This document shows, in pieces, positions 44,136-52,246 of a stretch of 64,000 bases of DNA; the stretch's first letter is position 1; the number at the start of each line of letters is the position of its first letter. Origin of the DNA: CALCLY01 sp900552775 (GTDB lineage Bacteria > Bacillota > Clostridia > UMGS1883 > UMGS1540); NCBI GenBank assembly GCA_937966555.1, contig CALCLY010000022.1:186001-250000 (forward strand), given 5' to 3'. The translations under genes and the position numbers were made by a program. The notes beneath the pieces were generated by a model, which saw only the letters and a list, made by a program, of their open reading frames with translations, made no database searches and was not told the origin of the DNA.

Positions 44136-45779
44136 ATGAAAAAGAACATTATTTTCATCACCCTCACATTTTTATTGTTGTCTTCTACTGCCGTACACGC
44201 AAACGAATTTAAGATTTTTCACACTGAACCTCGCGGCATCAGCGAGATAATACTTGATGAAAACGGGAATGAAATATCAAACTACAAAATCCCCGTACGT
44301 CGCGCGGCACGCTCGGCAAATGAGCTGCCGCAAAAATACGATTCCCGCGATTACGGCATTGTGACACCCGTAAAATCACAGGGAAGTTTCGGTACATGCT
44401 GGGCTCACAGCGTTCTTTCATGCGCGGAGTCAAATATGATTAAAAAAAGCTTCGAAACCCTGTCTGTTGACTATTCGGAACTGCATCTTTCTTATTTTTC
44501 GTCAAAAAAAGATCCAAAGTTTATGGACGGAAATGACAGAACAAGCGAATCTTACGGATATTTCGGAGGCGGCAACAGCAAACTTGCGGCATTCTGTCTT
44601 TCAAACAGTCAGGGCACGGCGCCGGAAAATATGTTTCCGTACAGCAAAGCCTCTTCCTCACTTGACTTTTCAATTGATGAGGGCAGCAGATATTTTTCAA
44701 ATGCTTCTCTTGTTTCCTATGGTAAAACCGATGATATTTTTGCGACAAAAAAAGCAATTATGGAATACGGAAGCGTTGCCACGGCGTATTGCGATTTAAG
44801 CATGTTTTTAAACAACCGCAAATACTATTATTGTCCCACAAGATATACCACAAACCACGCCGTAACCATAGTAGGCTGGGACGACACTGTTTCAAAAGAC
44901 AGTTTTGCCACATCTCCCGAAGGAGACGGAGCCTGGATTGTCAAAAACAGCTGGGGTACATGGTGGGGCGAAAACGGCTATTTTTACTTATCATACTACG
45001 ATAAATCCATAAGCGGGTATGACTTTTTCGACATGGAAAACACAAAATCGGGCACCAAAGCATATACATACAACGGCACCGCAGCAACATACATGTTAAA
45101 TGCCGATTTTGCAAATGTTTTTTGTGCCGAAAAGGACGGTAGTCTTTCCGCAGTGTCTTTTGAAACCTCTTCAGCAAGCGGGCTCACCGCTTCAACATAT
45201 GAAATAGAGATATATAACCTCGGCAAAAATACACCAAATTCCCCCGTAAATTCCACTCCAGCATGCACTATAAACGGTTCGGTTGATTTTGACGGATACC
45301 ACAGAATTAAACTTGACACAGCTGTTGAGCTACAAGCAGGCGATTATTTTTCAATAATTGTGCGTCTCAGAACATCAAGCGGTTTAAATGCAATACAGTA
45401 TCTTGAAGGTTATTCCGAAGGCTCCGATGTTACATTTCACAGCAACAAGGGAGAAAGTTTCTTTTACAGCTATGGTACATGGCGAGATTTAAGCACTTTT
45501 TCGCAGTCGGGCACAAAGTTTTGCAACAGTACGATAAAAGGATACGTTGTATCACCGCAATCACGCTTATATGCATCGGGTAATGCAATTTATTTTGAAA
45601 ACATTCCTATCGGAAGCTGGCTTATAGAAGCCGAATACAGTGAAAATAAACTTAAAAACATAAGACGAATTAAAACGGAAGCTGAAAACGGCTCATATTC
45701 GGTTTCATCGGAAAACACAAAATACATGATTTGGAGTGCAGATCTTACACACCCTCTCTGCCCCGCCATACAAAGATAG
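44136..45779 (+). CDS. Secreted papain-family (C1A) cysteine protease with lectin-like domain
   Basis: 547 residues. A signal peptide (MKKNIIFITLTFLLLSSTAVHA) is followed by a short pro-region and a C1 peptidase domain at residues about 65-310: oxyanion Gln and catalytic Cys in VKSQGSFGTCWAHS, catalytic His in TTNHAVTIVGWDD, and Asn in VKNSWGTWWGENGYF. The next 130 residues resemble the lectin-like beta-sandwich that often follows C1 domains in Clostridia, and a short beta-rich tail ends the protein. There is no SLH or sortase signal, so it may be released. It starts 43 bp after the AraC gene. Confidence 0.92.
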   Translation: MKKNIIFITLTFLLLSSTAVHANEFKIFHTEPRGISEIILDENGNEISNYKIPVRRAARSANELPQKYDSRDYGIVTPVKSQGSFGTCWAHSVLSCAESNMIKKSFETLSVDYSELHLSYFSSKKDPKFMDGNDRTSESYGYFGGGNSKLAAFCLSNSQGTAPENMFPYSKASSSLDFSIDEGSRYFSNASLVSYGKTDDIFATKKAIMEYGSVATAYCDLSMFLNNRKYYYCPTRYTTNHAVTIVGWDDTVSKDSFATSPEGDGAWIVKNSWGTWWGENGYFYLSYYDKSISGYDFFDMENTKSGTKAYTYNGTAATYMLNADFANVFCAEKDGSLSAVSFETSSASGLTASTYEIEIYNLGKNTPNSPVNSTPACTINGSVDFDGYHRIKLDTAVELQAGDYFSIIVRLRTSSGLNAIQYLEGYSEGSDVTFHSNKGESFFYSYGTWRDLSTFSQSGTKFCNSTIKGYVVSPQSRLYASGNAIYFENIPIGSWLIEAEYSENKLKNIRRIKTEAENGSYSVSSENTKYMIWSADLTHPLCPAIQR

Positions 45780-45794
45780 GGAGAAAATTGTATA

Positions 45795-46430
45795 ATGAAA
45801 GACGAAGAATTATTTAGACTGCAAAACATGCTTATATACGAAAATGCCGTTCACAGTATGGGCTATAAGGCTATATGCGGTGTGGACGAAGCCGGGCGCG
45901 GTCCATTAGCCGGAAATGTTTTTGCGGCAGCAGTTATTTTGCCCGACGGATATATTCTTGAAGGACTTAACGACTCCAAAAAACTTACTCCGAAAAAAAG
46001 AGACGCGCTTTATGAAATAATCGTAAAAGACGCAGTATCGTATGCCATAGCTTCGGCAAGTGTTGAAGAAATAGAAAAAATTAACATAAGAAACGCGGCA
46101 TATCTTGCAATGCGGCGCGCAATTGAAAAACTCTCTCCGCCGGCTGATTTTGCGCTTATTGACGGAGACGCCGTAAAAGAGCTGGACATTGCACACCAAT
46201 GCGTTATAAAAGGAGACGCAAAATCACTTTCGATTGCCGCAGCATCTGTTCTTGCCAAAGTCTCGCGTGACAGATACATAACCGAACTTTCAGACAAATA
46301 TCCGCAGTATAACTTTGCAAAACACAAAGGATACGGCACAAAAGAACACAGAGAAGCGCTTCTTAAATTCGGTCCGTGCGAAATTCACAGAAAATCTTTT
46401 CTTAAAAAAATTCTCGGTGACAAAATATGA
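45795..46430 (+). CDS. rnhB: Ribonuclease HII
   Basis: 211 residues. The signature VDEAGRGPLAG (DEDD-type active site) is at residues about 31-41, and ALIDGDAV and AAASVLAKVSRD complete the conserved blocks. It removes ribonucleotides and RNA from DNA-RNA hybrids. It overlaps the yraN-like gene by 4 bp (ATGA), a pairing that is common in Firmicutes. Confidence 0.97.
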   Translation: MKDEELFRLQNMLIYENAVHSMGYKAICGVDEAGRGPLAGNVFAAAVILPDGYILEGLNDSKKLTPKKRDALYEIIVKDAVSYAIASASVEEIEKINIRNAAYLAMRRAIEKLSPPADFALIDGDAVKELDIAHQCVIKGDAKSLSIAAASVLAKVSRDRYITELSDKYPQYNFAKHKGYGTKEHREALLKFGPCEIHRKSFLKKILGDKI

Positions 46431-46759
46431 ATAACCTCGGAAAAGCGGCGGAAACACGCGCATGCATATATCTTAAACTTCACGGATATAAAATTCTTGA
46501 GAGAAACTATACGGGGCGTTTCGGTGAAATAGATATAATCGGCTCCAAAAATAACGAAATCACTTTTTTTGAGGTCAAACAGCGCAAGAATGACTCGTTC
46601 GGCGGTGGCGCGGCAGCCGTTACCTATTCGAAGCAGCAGAAAATCATAAAAACCGCATCGCAGTATCTTATGCAGTTTGATAAAGAGCCGGCTGTTTCTT
46701 TTGACGTCATTGAAATAACGGGCGGACGTTTAAATCATATAAAAAATGCATTTTATTAA
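46427..46759 (+). CDS. YraN/UPF0102-family putative endonuclease
   Basis: 110 residues. The family pattern is clear: GKAAETRACIYLKLHGYKILERNYTGRFGEIDII in pieces, then ITFFEVKQRKNDSFGG. The E-x-D and E-V-K residues form a restriction-endonuclease-like (PD-(D/E)XK) site. The cellular role is unsettled; a link with Holliday-junction or recombination work has been proposed for relatives. It is translationally coupled to rnhB. Confidence 0.92.
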   Translation: MNNLGKAAETRACIYLKLHGYKILERNYTGRFGEIDIIGSKNNEITFFEVKQRKNDSFGGGAAAVTYSKQQKIIKTASQYLMQFDKEPAVSFDVIEITGGRLNHIKNAFY

Positions 46760-46808
46760 GTTTCGCAACATATAATAATATTCGCAATTCGCGACGGGAG
46801 ATGACAGT

Positions 46809-48239
46809 ATGAAACGTGAAAGCGGTGTTCTTATGCATATAAGTTCACTTTACGGAGATTATTCCGTAGGCAGCTTTGGAAAAAACGCAGAAAGTTTTAT
46901 AGACTTTTTACACGACTGCGGCTTTTCATGGTGGCAGGTTTTGCCGCTCTGCCCTATTGACGAATGTAATTCACCCTATCAGTCACATTCGGCTTTTGCC
47001 GGAAATCCGTATTTTGTTGATCTTGACATTCTTCATGATGAAAAACTTATAACGGATTCCGAGCTTGAGGAAAGCCGCCAGAAAACGCCGTACAGCACAG
47101 AATATGCAAGGCTGTATGAAAATCGGATCAAGCTTTTGAAAAAAGCTTCGCGGCGCGCGGAAAACCGCGCTGAAATAGAAAATTTCGCAAACAGCGACAA
47201 ATATATAAAAAAATTTTGCGAATTTATGGCTTTAAAAGCTGCAAACAACGGTGCAAAATGGCAGGACTGGAGCATTTCAGAGCCTGATTCGGAAACACTG
47301 TTTATGTGGAAATTCATTCAGTTCCATTTTTTCAGACAATGGGAACGCATACATGAATACGCAAACAGCCGCGGCGTGAAAATACTCGGCGATATACCTA
47401 TTTATGTCGCGCCGGACAGCTCCGATGTTTGGGGCTTTAAAGAGCAGTTTTTACTTGATGAGCACGGATTTCCCCTCTCGGTTGCCGGAGTCCCTCCCGA
47501 CTATTTTGCACCCGAAGGGCAGCATTGGGGAAACCCTCTGTATAATTGGGAAGCAATGGAAAAAGACGGCTTCTCCTGGTGGTGCGACCGACTTACGCAT
47601 CAGCTTAATATGTTTGACGGAGTGAGACTCGACCATTTCAGAGGATTTGAATCTTTTTGGTCAATTCCGGCAAAATCCGTGTCCGCCAAAGACGGTTCAT
47701 GGCAAAAAGGTCCGGGAATGAAACTTATAGCTAAACTGAAAAAATGCGGAGGAGACAAACTTATAGTTGCCGAAGACTTAGGCGACATAACGCCTGAAGT
47801 AATCAATCTGCGTGATGAAAGCGGATTTCCCGGAATGCGCGTTATGCAGTTTGGGTTTCTTGAATACGGAGACAATATTCACAAACCGCATAACTACACA
47901 AACGATTGTGTGGCATACACGGGTACGCATGACAACAATACACTTTTGGGCTATTTGTGGGAGCTTCCGATGGATATGAAAACACGTATGCTGCGCTATT
48001 GCGGATACTGCTCCGACAACTGGGAGCAGGGATTTGATTCTCTTGTGCGCACTCTCTTTGCCTCAAGCGCAGGACTCGTCATGCTGCCCATACAGGATTT
48101 ATTAAAATACGGGTCCGACACACGCCTCAATATTCCGGGCAAGGCAGACGGTAACTGGCAGTACAGAATAACCGAAGAACAACTTATGTCTATAGACAAA
48201 TCTTATTATAAATCGCTCAATGACCTTTACTCAAGATAA
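46809..48239 (+). CDS. malQ: 4-alpha-glucanotransferase (amylomaltase)
   Basis: 476 residues, GH77. The nucleophile Asp lies in VRLDHFRGFESFW, the acid/base Glu in VAEDLGDITPEV and the transition-state Asp in YTGTHDNNT. It transfers alpha-1,4-glucan segments between maltodextrins in the cytoplasm for glycogen or maltose use. No other glycogen or maltose genes are adjacent. GACGGGAGATG precedes the ATG. Confidence 0.97.
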   Translation: MKRESGVLMHISSLYGDYSVGSFGKNAESFIDFLHDCGFSWWQVLPLCPIDECNSPYQSHSAFAGNPYFVDLDILHDEKLITDSELEESRQKTPYSTEYARLYENRIKLLKKASRRAENRAEIENFANSDKYIKKFCEFMALKAANNGAKWQDWSISEPDSETLFMWKFIQFHFFRQWERIHEYANSRGVKILGDIPIYVAPDSSDVWGFKEQFLLDEHGFPLSVAGVPPDYFAPEGQHWGNPLYNWEAMEKDGFSWWCDRLTHQLNMFDGVRLDHFRGFESFWSIPAKSVSAKDGSWQKGPGMKLIAKLKKCGGDKLIVAEDLGDITPEVINLRDESGFPGMRVMQFGFLEYGDNIHKPHNYTNDCVAYTGTHDNNTLLGYLWELPMDMKTRMLRYCGYCSDNWEQGFDSLVRTLFASSAGLVMLPIQDLLKYGSDTRLNIPGKADGNWQYRITEEQLMSIDKSYYKSLNDLYSR

Positions 48240-48320
48240 CAGAATCCGCCTAAAAATAACCTAAAATTTCCTGTACCTCGGAAGCTCTTTTATCACATTA
48301 ACAGAAAATTACATTTACTA

Positions 48321-48349
48321 TTGCACCACAACAAAAAATATGATAAAAT
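48321..48349 (+). promoter_or_regulatory. Promoter of gdhA
   Basis: TTGCAC (48321-48326), 17 bp, TAAAAT (48344-48349). Confidence 0.65.
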
Positions 48350-48399
48350 AATAGATGTAGTTTTAGATTGATTTAATCAATCGGGAAGGATGGATAATT

Positions 48400-49731
48400 A
48401 TGTCATATGTACAGGATGTACTTCAAAAAGTAGTAGCAAAAAACCCGACTGAAAGTGAATTTCATCAGGCGGCAAAAGAGGTTCTCGAAAGCATAGAACC
48501 TGTAATTTCGGCAAACCCTCAGTACCAGAAAGAGGCGTTGCTCGAAAGACTCACGGAGCCGGAACGCCAGATAATGTTCAGAGTTCCGTGGACGGACGAC
48601 AACGGCAAAGTTCATGTAAACCGCGGTTACAGAGTGCAGTTTTCAAGCGCAATCGGTCCGTACAAAGGCGGTTTAAGATTTCACCCGTCGGTAAATCTCG
48701 GTATAATAAAATTTCTGGGATTTGAACAAATCTTTAAAAACTCACTCACAGGTCTTCCGATAGGCGGCGGCAAAGGCGGCGCAGATTTTGAACCCAAAGG
48801 TAAATCCGATGCCGAAGTTATGCGTTTTTGCCAAAGCTTCATGACCGAGCTTTACAAATATATCGGACCTAACGAGGATGTTCCCGCAGGCGATATCGGC
48901 GTAGGCGGCAGAGAAATCGGATATCTTTACGGTCAGTATAAGAAAATCACGGGAAGATATGAAGGCGTTTTAACAGGCAAAGGTCTTTCTTTCGGCGGTT
49001 CTCTCGCCAGAACGGAAGCTACAGGCTACGGTCTTATATACTTCGTTGAAGAAATGCTTAAAACACGCGGCACCTCCTTTGATGGAAAAACGGTAACAAT
49101 TTCCGGTTCCGGTAACGTTGCAATATATGCTGCCGAAAAAGCCGAAGCCCTCGGTGCAAAGGTTGTAACGGTCAGTGATTCAAACGGCTATGTTTATGAT
49201 AAAGACGGAATTGATATTGCTGCTCTCAAAGAAATAAAAGAAGTTAAACGCGCAAGACTTACGGAATACAAAAATTACAGACCGAATTCCGAATATCACG
49301 AAGGCAGAGGCGTATGGAACATTCCATGCGACATTGCTCTTCCCTGCGCAACACAGAACGAGCTTGACGAAAACGATGCGCGCGAGCTTATCAAAAACGG
49401 CTGCACGACAGTCGGCGAAGGTGCAAACATGCCCTCAACTCTCGGTGCTGTTGAAGTTTTCCTTGAAAGCGGAATTCTTTATTCACCCGGCAAAGCTTCA
49501 AATGCAGGCGGTGTTGCAACTTCAGCTCTCGAAATGAGCCAGAACTCAATCAGAAGATACTGGACTTTTGACGAGGTTGATTCCAAACTTCACACAATAA
49601 TGAAAAATATTCATGATAATTCTGCGGAAATCGCAAAAGAATACGGGAAAGAATCAAACTACGTATTCGGCGCAAATGCCGCAGGCTTTATGAAAGTTGC
49701 CGATGCCATGACTGCACAGGGACTTGTATAA
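48400..49731 (+). CDS. gdhA: Glutamate dehydrogenase (NADP-type)
   Basis: 443 residues, the normal length for hexameric GDH. The substrate region is YKGGLRFHPSVNLGIIKFLGFEQIFKN (in pieces) with the catalytic GGGKGGADF Lys; the catalytic Asp is in VPAGDIGVGGRE. The Rossmann domain has ISGSGNVA. Sequence features suit the NADP-dependent, ammonium-assimilating branch. It is a monocistronic gene with its own promoter and terminator. Confidence 0.96.
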   Translation: MSYVQDVLQKVVAKNPTESEFHQAAKEVLESIEPVISANPQYQKEALLERLTEPERQIMFRVPWTDDNGKVHVNRGYRVQFSSAIGPYKGGLRFHPSVNLGIIKFLGFEQIFKNSLTGLPIGGGKGGADFEPKGKSDAEVMRFCQSFMTELYKYIGPNEDVPAGDIGVGGREIGYLYGQYKKITGRYEGVLTGKGLSFGGSLARTEATGYGLIYFVEEMLKTRGTSFDGKTVTISGSGNVAIYAAEKAEALGAKVVTVSDSNGYVYDKDGIDIAALKEIKEVKRARLTEYKNYRPNSEYHEGRGVWNIPCDIALPCATQNELDENDARELIKNGCTTVGEGANMPSTLGAVEVFLESGILYSPGKASNAGGVATSALEMSQNSIRRYWTFDEVDSKLHTIMKNIHDNSAEIAKEYGKESNYVFGANAAGFMKVADAMTAQGLV

Positions 49732-49734
49732 CAA

Positions 49735-50253
49735 TCGAACCTATTGCAAAAAGGATTCGCTGCAAAATGATTTTTTTTGCGGCAAATCCTTTTTTTAATG
49801 CGCTGCGTTTTGTCAATACGGTTTAATGTAAATACTTTCCCTTCTCTGTTTCTTAATCTCTCTATAAAATCATACTCGCTTTGCAGCGGGGATTCAAACT
49901 CCATACCTGCAAGTTCTTTCTTTTTGCCTGCCGTATGATTATCCGATCCCGCAGTGGAAGCGAAGCCGTATTCTTTGGCAAATATTCCTGCCATACGGTT
50001 TTCATGTTCCGTTCTGCTCGCATTTATGACCTTAACCCCGTCTATGCAATTGGGATACAGCCTTATATGGTCTATATAATCCGCTTCACGAAACGGATGA
50101 GCATGAACAACAAATCCGCCGTTATTCCTAATATATTTAAGCTGAGTGCGCTTATCCATATTTATTATTTGAGGATTATCAATATACCACTGCGGAAGCT
50201 GCGGCGCATCGGCTCACGGGAGCTGTATGCAAATGTGTTTCATACCTAAACAT
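49735..50253 (-). pseudogene. Decayed PHP-domain phosphoesterase gene
   Basis: A start at 50253 encodes MFRYETHLHTAPVSRCAAASA, the first metal-binding block of a PHP domain, and stops after 24 codons. Another frame then resumes with WYIDNPQIINMDKRTQLKYI and keeps FVVHAHPFRE and STAGSDNH, which correspond to later metal-binding blocks. Compared with the intact PHP gene at 51130-52239, about 100 residues between block I and the AHPF block are missing, and the frame is shifted. The 3' end runs without a clear stop into the gdhA terminator. The 166-residue open frame 49659-50159 is therefore a remnant, not a functional gene. Confidence 0.75.
49748..49795 (+). terminator. Terminator of gdhA
   Basis: A long imperfect stem (AAAAAGGATT...AATCCTTTTT) with inner GC and GCAAAA/TTTTGC pairs is followed by a T-tract. 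Confidence 0.85.
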
Positions 50254-50492
50254 AATTATCATCTCTTTTTCCATTATTCTAAATACATTATAGCGCTATA
50301 AAAAATTTTTTCAAGTTTATTAATGAGTTTTTTTATAATTGTTTCGGATGCCGGAAATTTGTTTACATAAAACTACTTTTGTGTGCAAATAATAGATTTG
50401 CAGAATAATTTCTTATCTTTACGCCAAAAGCGTCAAGAAATTATCACAAAATATTTGTGCCGCTATACGGCAGAATGGAGAATAAGATAACT
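50254..50492. other. 239-bp intergenic region before spoVT
   Basis: AT-rich. No coding frame and no clear sigma-A promoter. In known spore formers spoVT is transcribed by sigma-G; I could not place a convincing sigma-G promoter by eye. Confidence 0.4.
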
Positions 50493-51032
50493 ATGAAAGC
50501 AACAGGAATTGTAAGAAGAATTGACGATCTCGGCAGAGTTGTTATTCCGAAAGAAATCAGAAGAACCCACAGAATAAAAGAAGGCGACCCGCTTGAAATA
50601 TATACCGACAGAGACGGTGAGGTTATATTTAAAAAATACTCTCCCATAGGAGAACTTTCGGATTTTGCAACATCTTATGCTGAAACTTTGTCAAAAACAT
50701 CGGGATGCCCTGTATGCATAACCGACAAGGACAGCATAATAGCCGTATCTGGTGTTCCGAAGCGCGAACTTCACGATAAACGTGTAAGCCACGAACTTGA
50801 AAATGTTATGAACGAAAAAACGCAGTTTATTAAAAAGAATTCGGACAGCAAGTCTGTATCCGTTGCAGACGGAAGCGAAAAATACTATGCGGGAGTTGTG
50901 GTCCCGATTATCTCCGAAGGAGATTCTATAGGCAGCGTTGTTATGTTCAGCGATGAAAACCGCGCAATGGGTGAAATCGAAACAAAACTGGCGGAATCCG
51001 CCGCAGGCTTTCTCGGAAAACAAATGGAATAG
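50493..51032 (+). CDS. spoVT: Stage V sporulation protein T (AbrB-type regulator)
   Basis: 179 residues from the ATG at 50493. The frame opens 36 bp upstream, but known SpoVT proteins start MKATGIVRRIDDLG as here. The N-terminal swapped-hairpin AbrB DNA-binding domain (GIVRRIDDLGRVVIPKEIRR) is followed by a GAF-like domain (residues about 60-178). It controls forespore genes late in sporulation, which marks the organism as a spore former or a recent descendant of one. Confidence 0.94.
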   Translation: MKATGIVRRIDDLGRVVIPKEIRRTHRIKEGDPLEIYTDRDGEVIFKKYSPIGELSDFATSYAETLSKTSGCPVCITDKDSIIAVSGVPKRELHDKRVSHELENVMNEKTQFIKKNSDSKSVSVADGSEKYYAGVVVPIISEGDSIGSVVMFSDENRAMGEIETKLAESAAGFLGKQME

Positions 51033-51063
51033 AATTCCCGATTTTATAAGCGAAAAACAAACG

Positions 51064-51108
51064 GACATATTCTTAAATCAGCTTTGGCAATAACTTTAAG
51101 AATATGTC
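51064..51108. terminator. Bidirectional terminator, spoVT / PHP gene
   Basis: A 14-bp perfect stem (GACATATTCTTAAA / TTTAAGAATATGTC) with T-rich runs on both outer sides. Confidence 0.85.
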
Positions 51109-51129
51109 TGCTTTTTATTTGTACAGATT

Positions 51130-52239
51130 TTATTTTGTAAGCTCGCTGATTTCTATATCTTCAGCCATAAACTGGACTCCGAAACCGCAAAAGCCGCGCC
51201 GCAGCATATCAAGCCCGATAAATGTTGTATCGCCTTCTTTATAAGGTCTTTTATCGTCACTCTTATTTGACACCACAAAAAGTACACCCAACTCCGCTGC
51301 TCTTTCCCTGTCATCGTCCGAAAGCTCATCGCAAACAAGTATCGAAGGCTCTGTTTCGCACAAATCCGCAAGAGCTTCCATGCCGAAAACAATCTGAAAT
51401 CTGTTTATTATATGTATTTTACCATATTCTTTGGGCGCGCACAGTGTCAGACAAGACTCGCATTCCTGTGCTTTTTCGTCCATATTTATCACAACTTGTG
51501 CTCCGCGCATGCCTGCTATTCTCTCTATATTTTTGGTCTTTCCGCCTGCAAATACGGCATTGAGCCACTGGGGCTCCGTTCTTATAAGCTCATACGGAAT
51601 TTCACGAAGCGCTTTTGCAAGGTTATCGTCTTCAGGTTCTCTCTCAAAGATAATGCCGCCGTTTCCCACGCCGTGATGGTAATGACAGTCTGACCCCGAA
51701 AGCATGAGTTTGCCGTATTCTTTTCCGAGAGCAAAAGCTTTATCGTTATGTGAATTATGACCGAAATGCCCGTTAAACACTTCAACACCGTCCAACAATT
51801 CGGCAGGTTTCGGCGTGCACACACTTCTGAAAGGATGCGCCTGCACAATTATTCCTCCGGCTTCGTTTACAAGTCTTTTAATCTCTGCCAAATCTCTTTC
51901 ATAAAGATATTCGTTTTTATAGAAAAACTCTTTATCGAGTCCGTGCAGCAAATACTCGTTTGAATTCTCGGGAAGTTTAAGTTCCATGCCGCAAAAAATT
52001 CGAAATCCGGGAATATTTTCCGCACATTTCACAGCCGCGTCATAGCCTTTATAATAAAGCGTAACCTTGTCTTCCCACGAATCAGCTCCGATATTGTCGA
52101 GAATAAATCTGTTAAAATGATCTGTTATAGTGAGACCGTTATATCCCGCTTTGCTGTAAAGCCTCACAAGTTCCTCGGCACTTATGTGGCTGCATGGACT
52201 TACTTCCGATGTGTGTGCATGCATTTCTGTCTTAAACAT
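51130..52239 (-). CDS. PHP-domain metal-dependent phosphoesterase
   Basis: 369 residues from the ATG at 52239, after GAGAGGTAG. PHP metal ligands are visible in order: EMHAHTSE, LTITDHF, IIVQAHPF and LSGSDCH. The C-terminal 120 residues (from about AQVVINMDEKAQ) form an additional alpha/beta domain without a clear name. The activity is probably hydrolysis of a small phosphoester. It starts 8 bp after the UPF0182 gene and may be the last gene of the smc operon. Confidence 0.88.
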   Translation of the reverse strand: MFKTEMHAHTSEVSPCSHISAEELVRLYSKAGYNGLTITDHFNRFILDNIGADSWEDKVTLYYKGYDAAVKCAENIPGFRIFCGMELKLPENSNEYLLHGLDKEFFYKNEYLYERDLAEIKRLVNEAGGIIVQAHPFRSVCTPKPAELLDGVEVFNGHFGHNSHNDKAFALGKEYGKLMLSGSDCHYHHGVGNGGIIFEREPEDDNLAKALREIPYELIRTEPQWLNAVFAGGKTKNIERIAGMRGAQVVINMDEKAQECESCLTLCAPKEYGKIHIINRFQIVFGMEALADLCETEPSILVCDELSDDDRERAAELGVLFVVSNKSDDKRPYKEGDTTFIGLDMLRRGFCGFGVQFMAEDIEISELTK

Positions 52240-52246
52240 AAATAAA

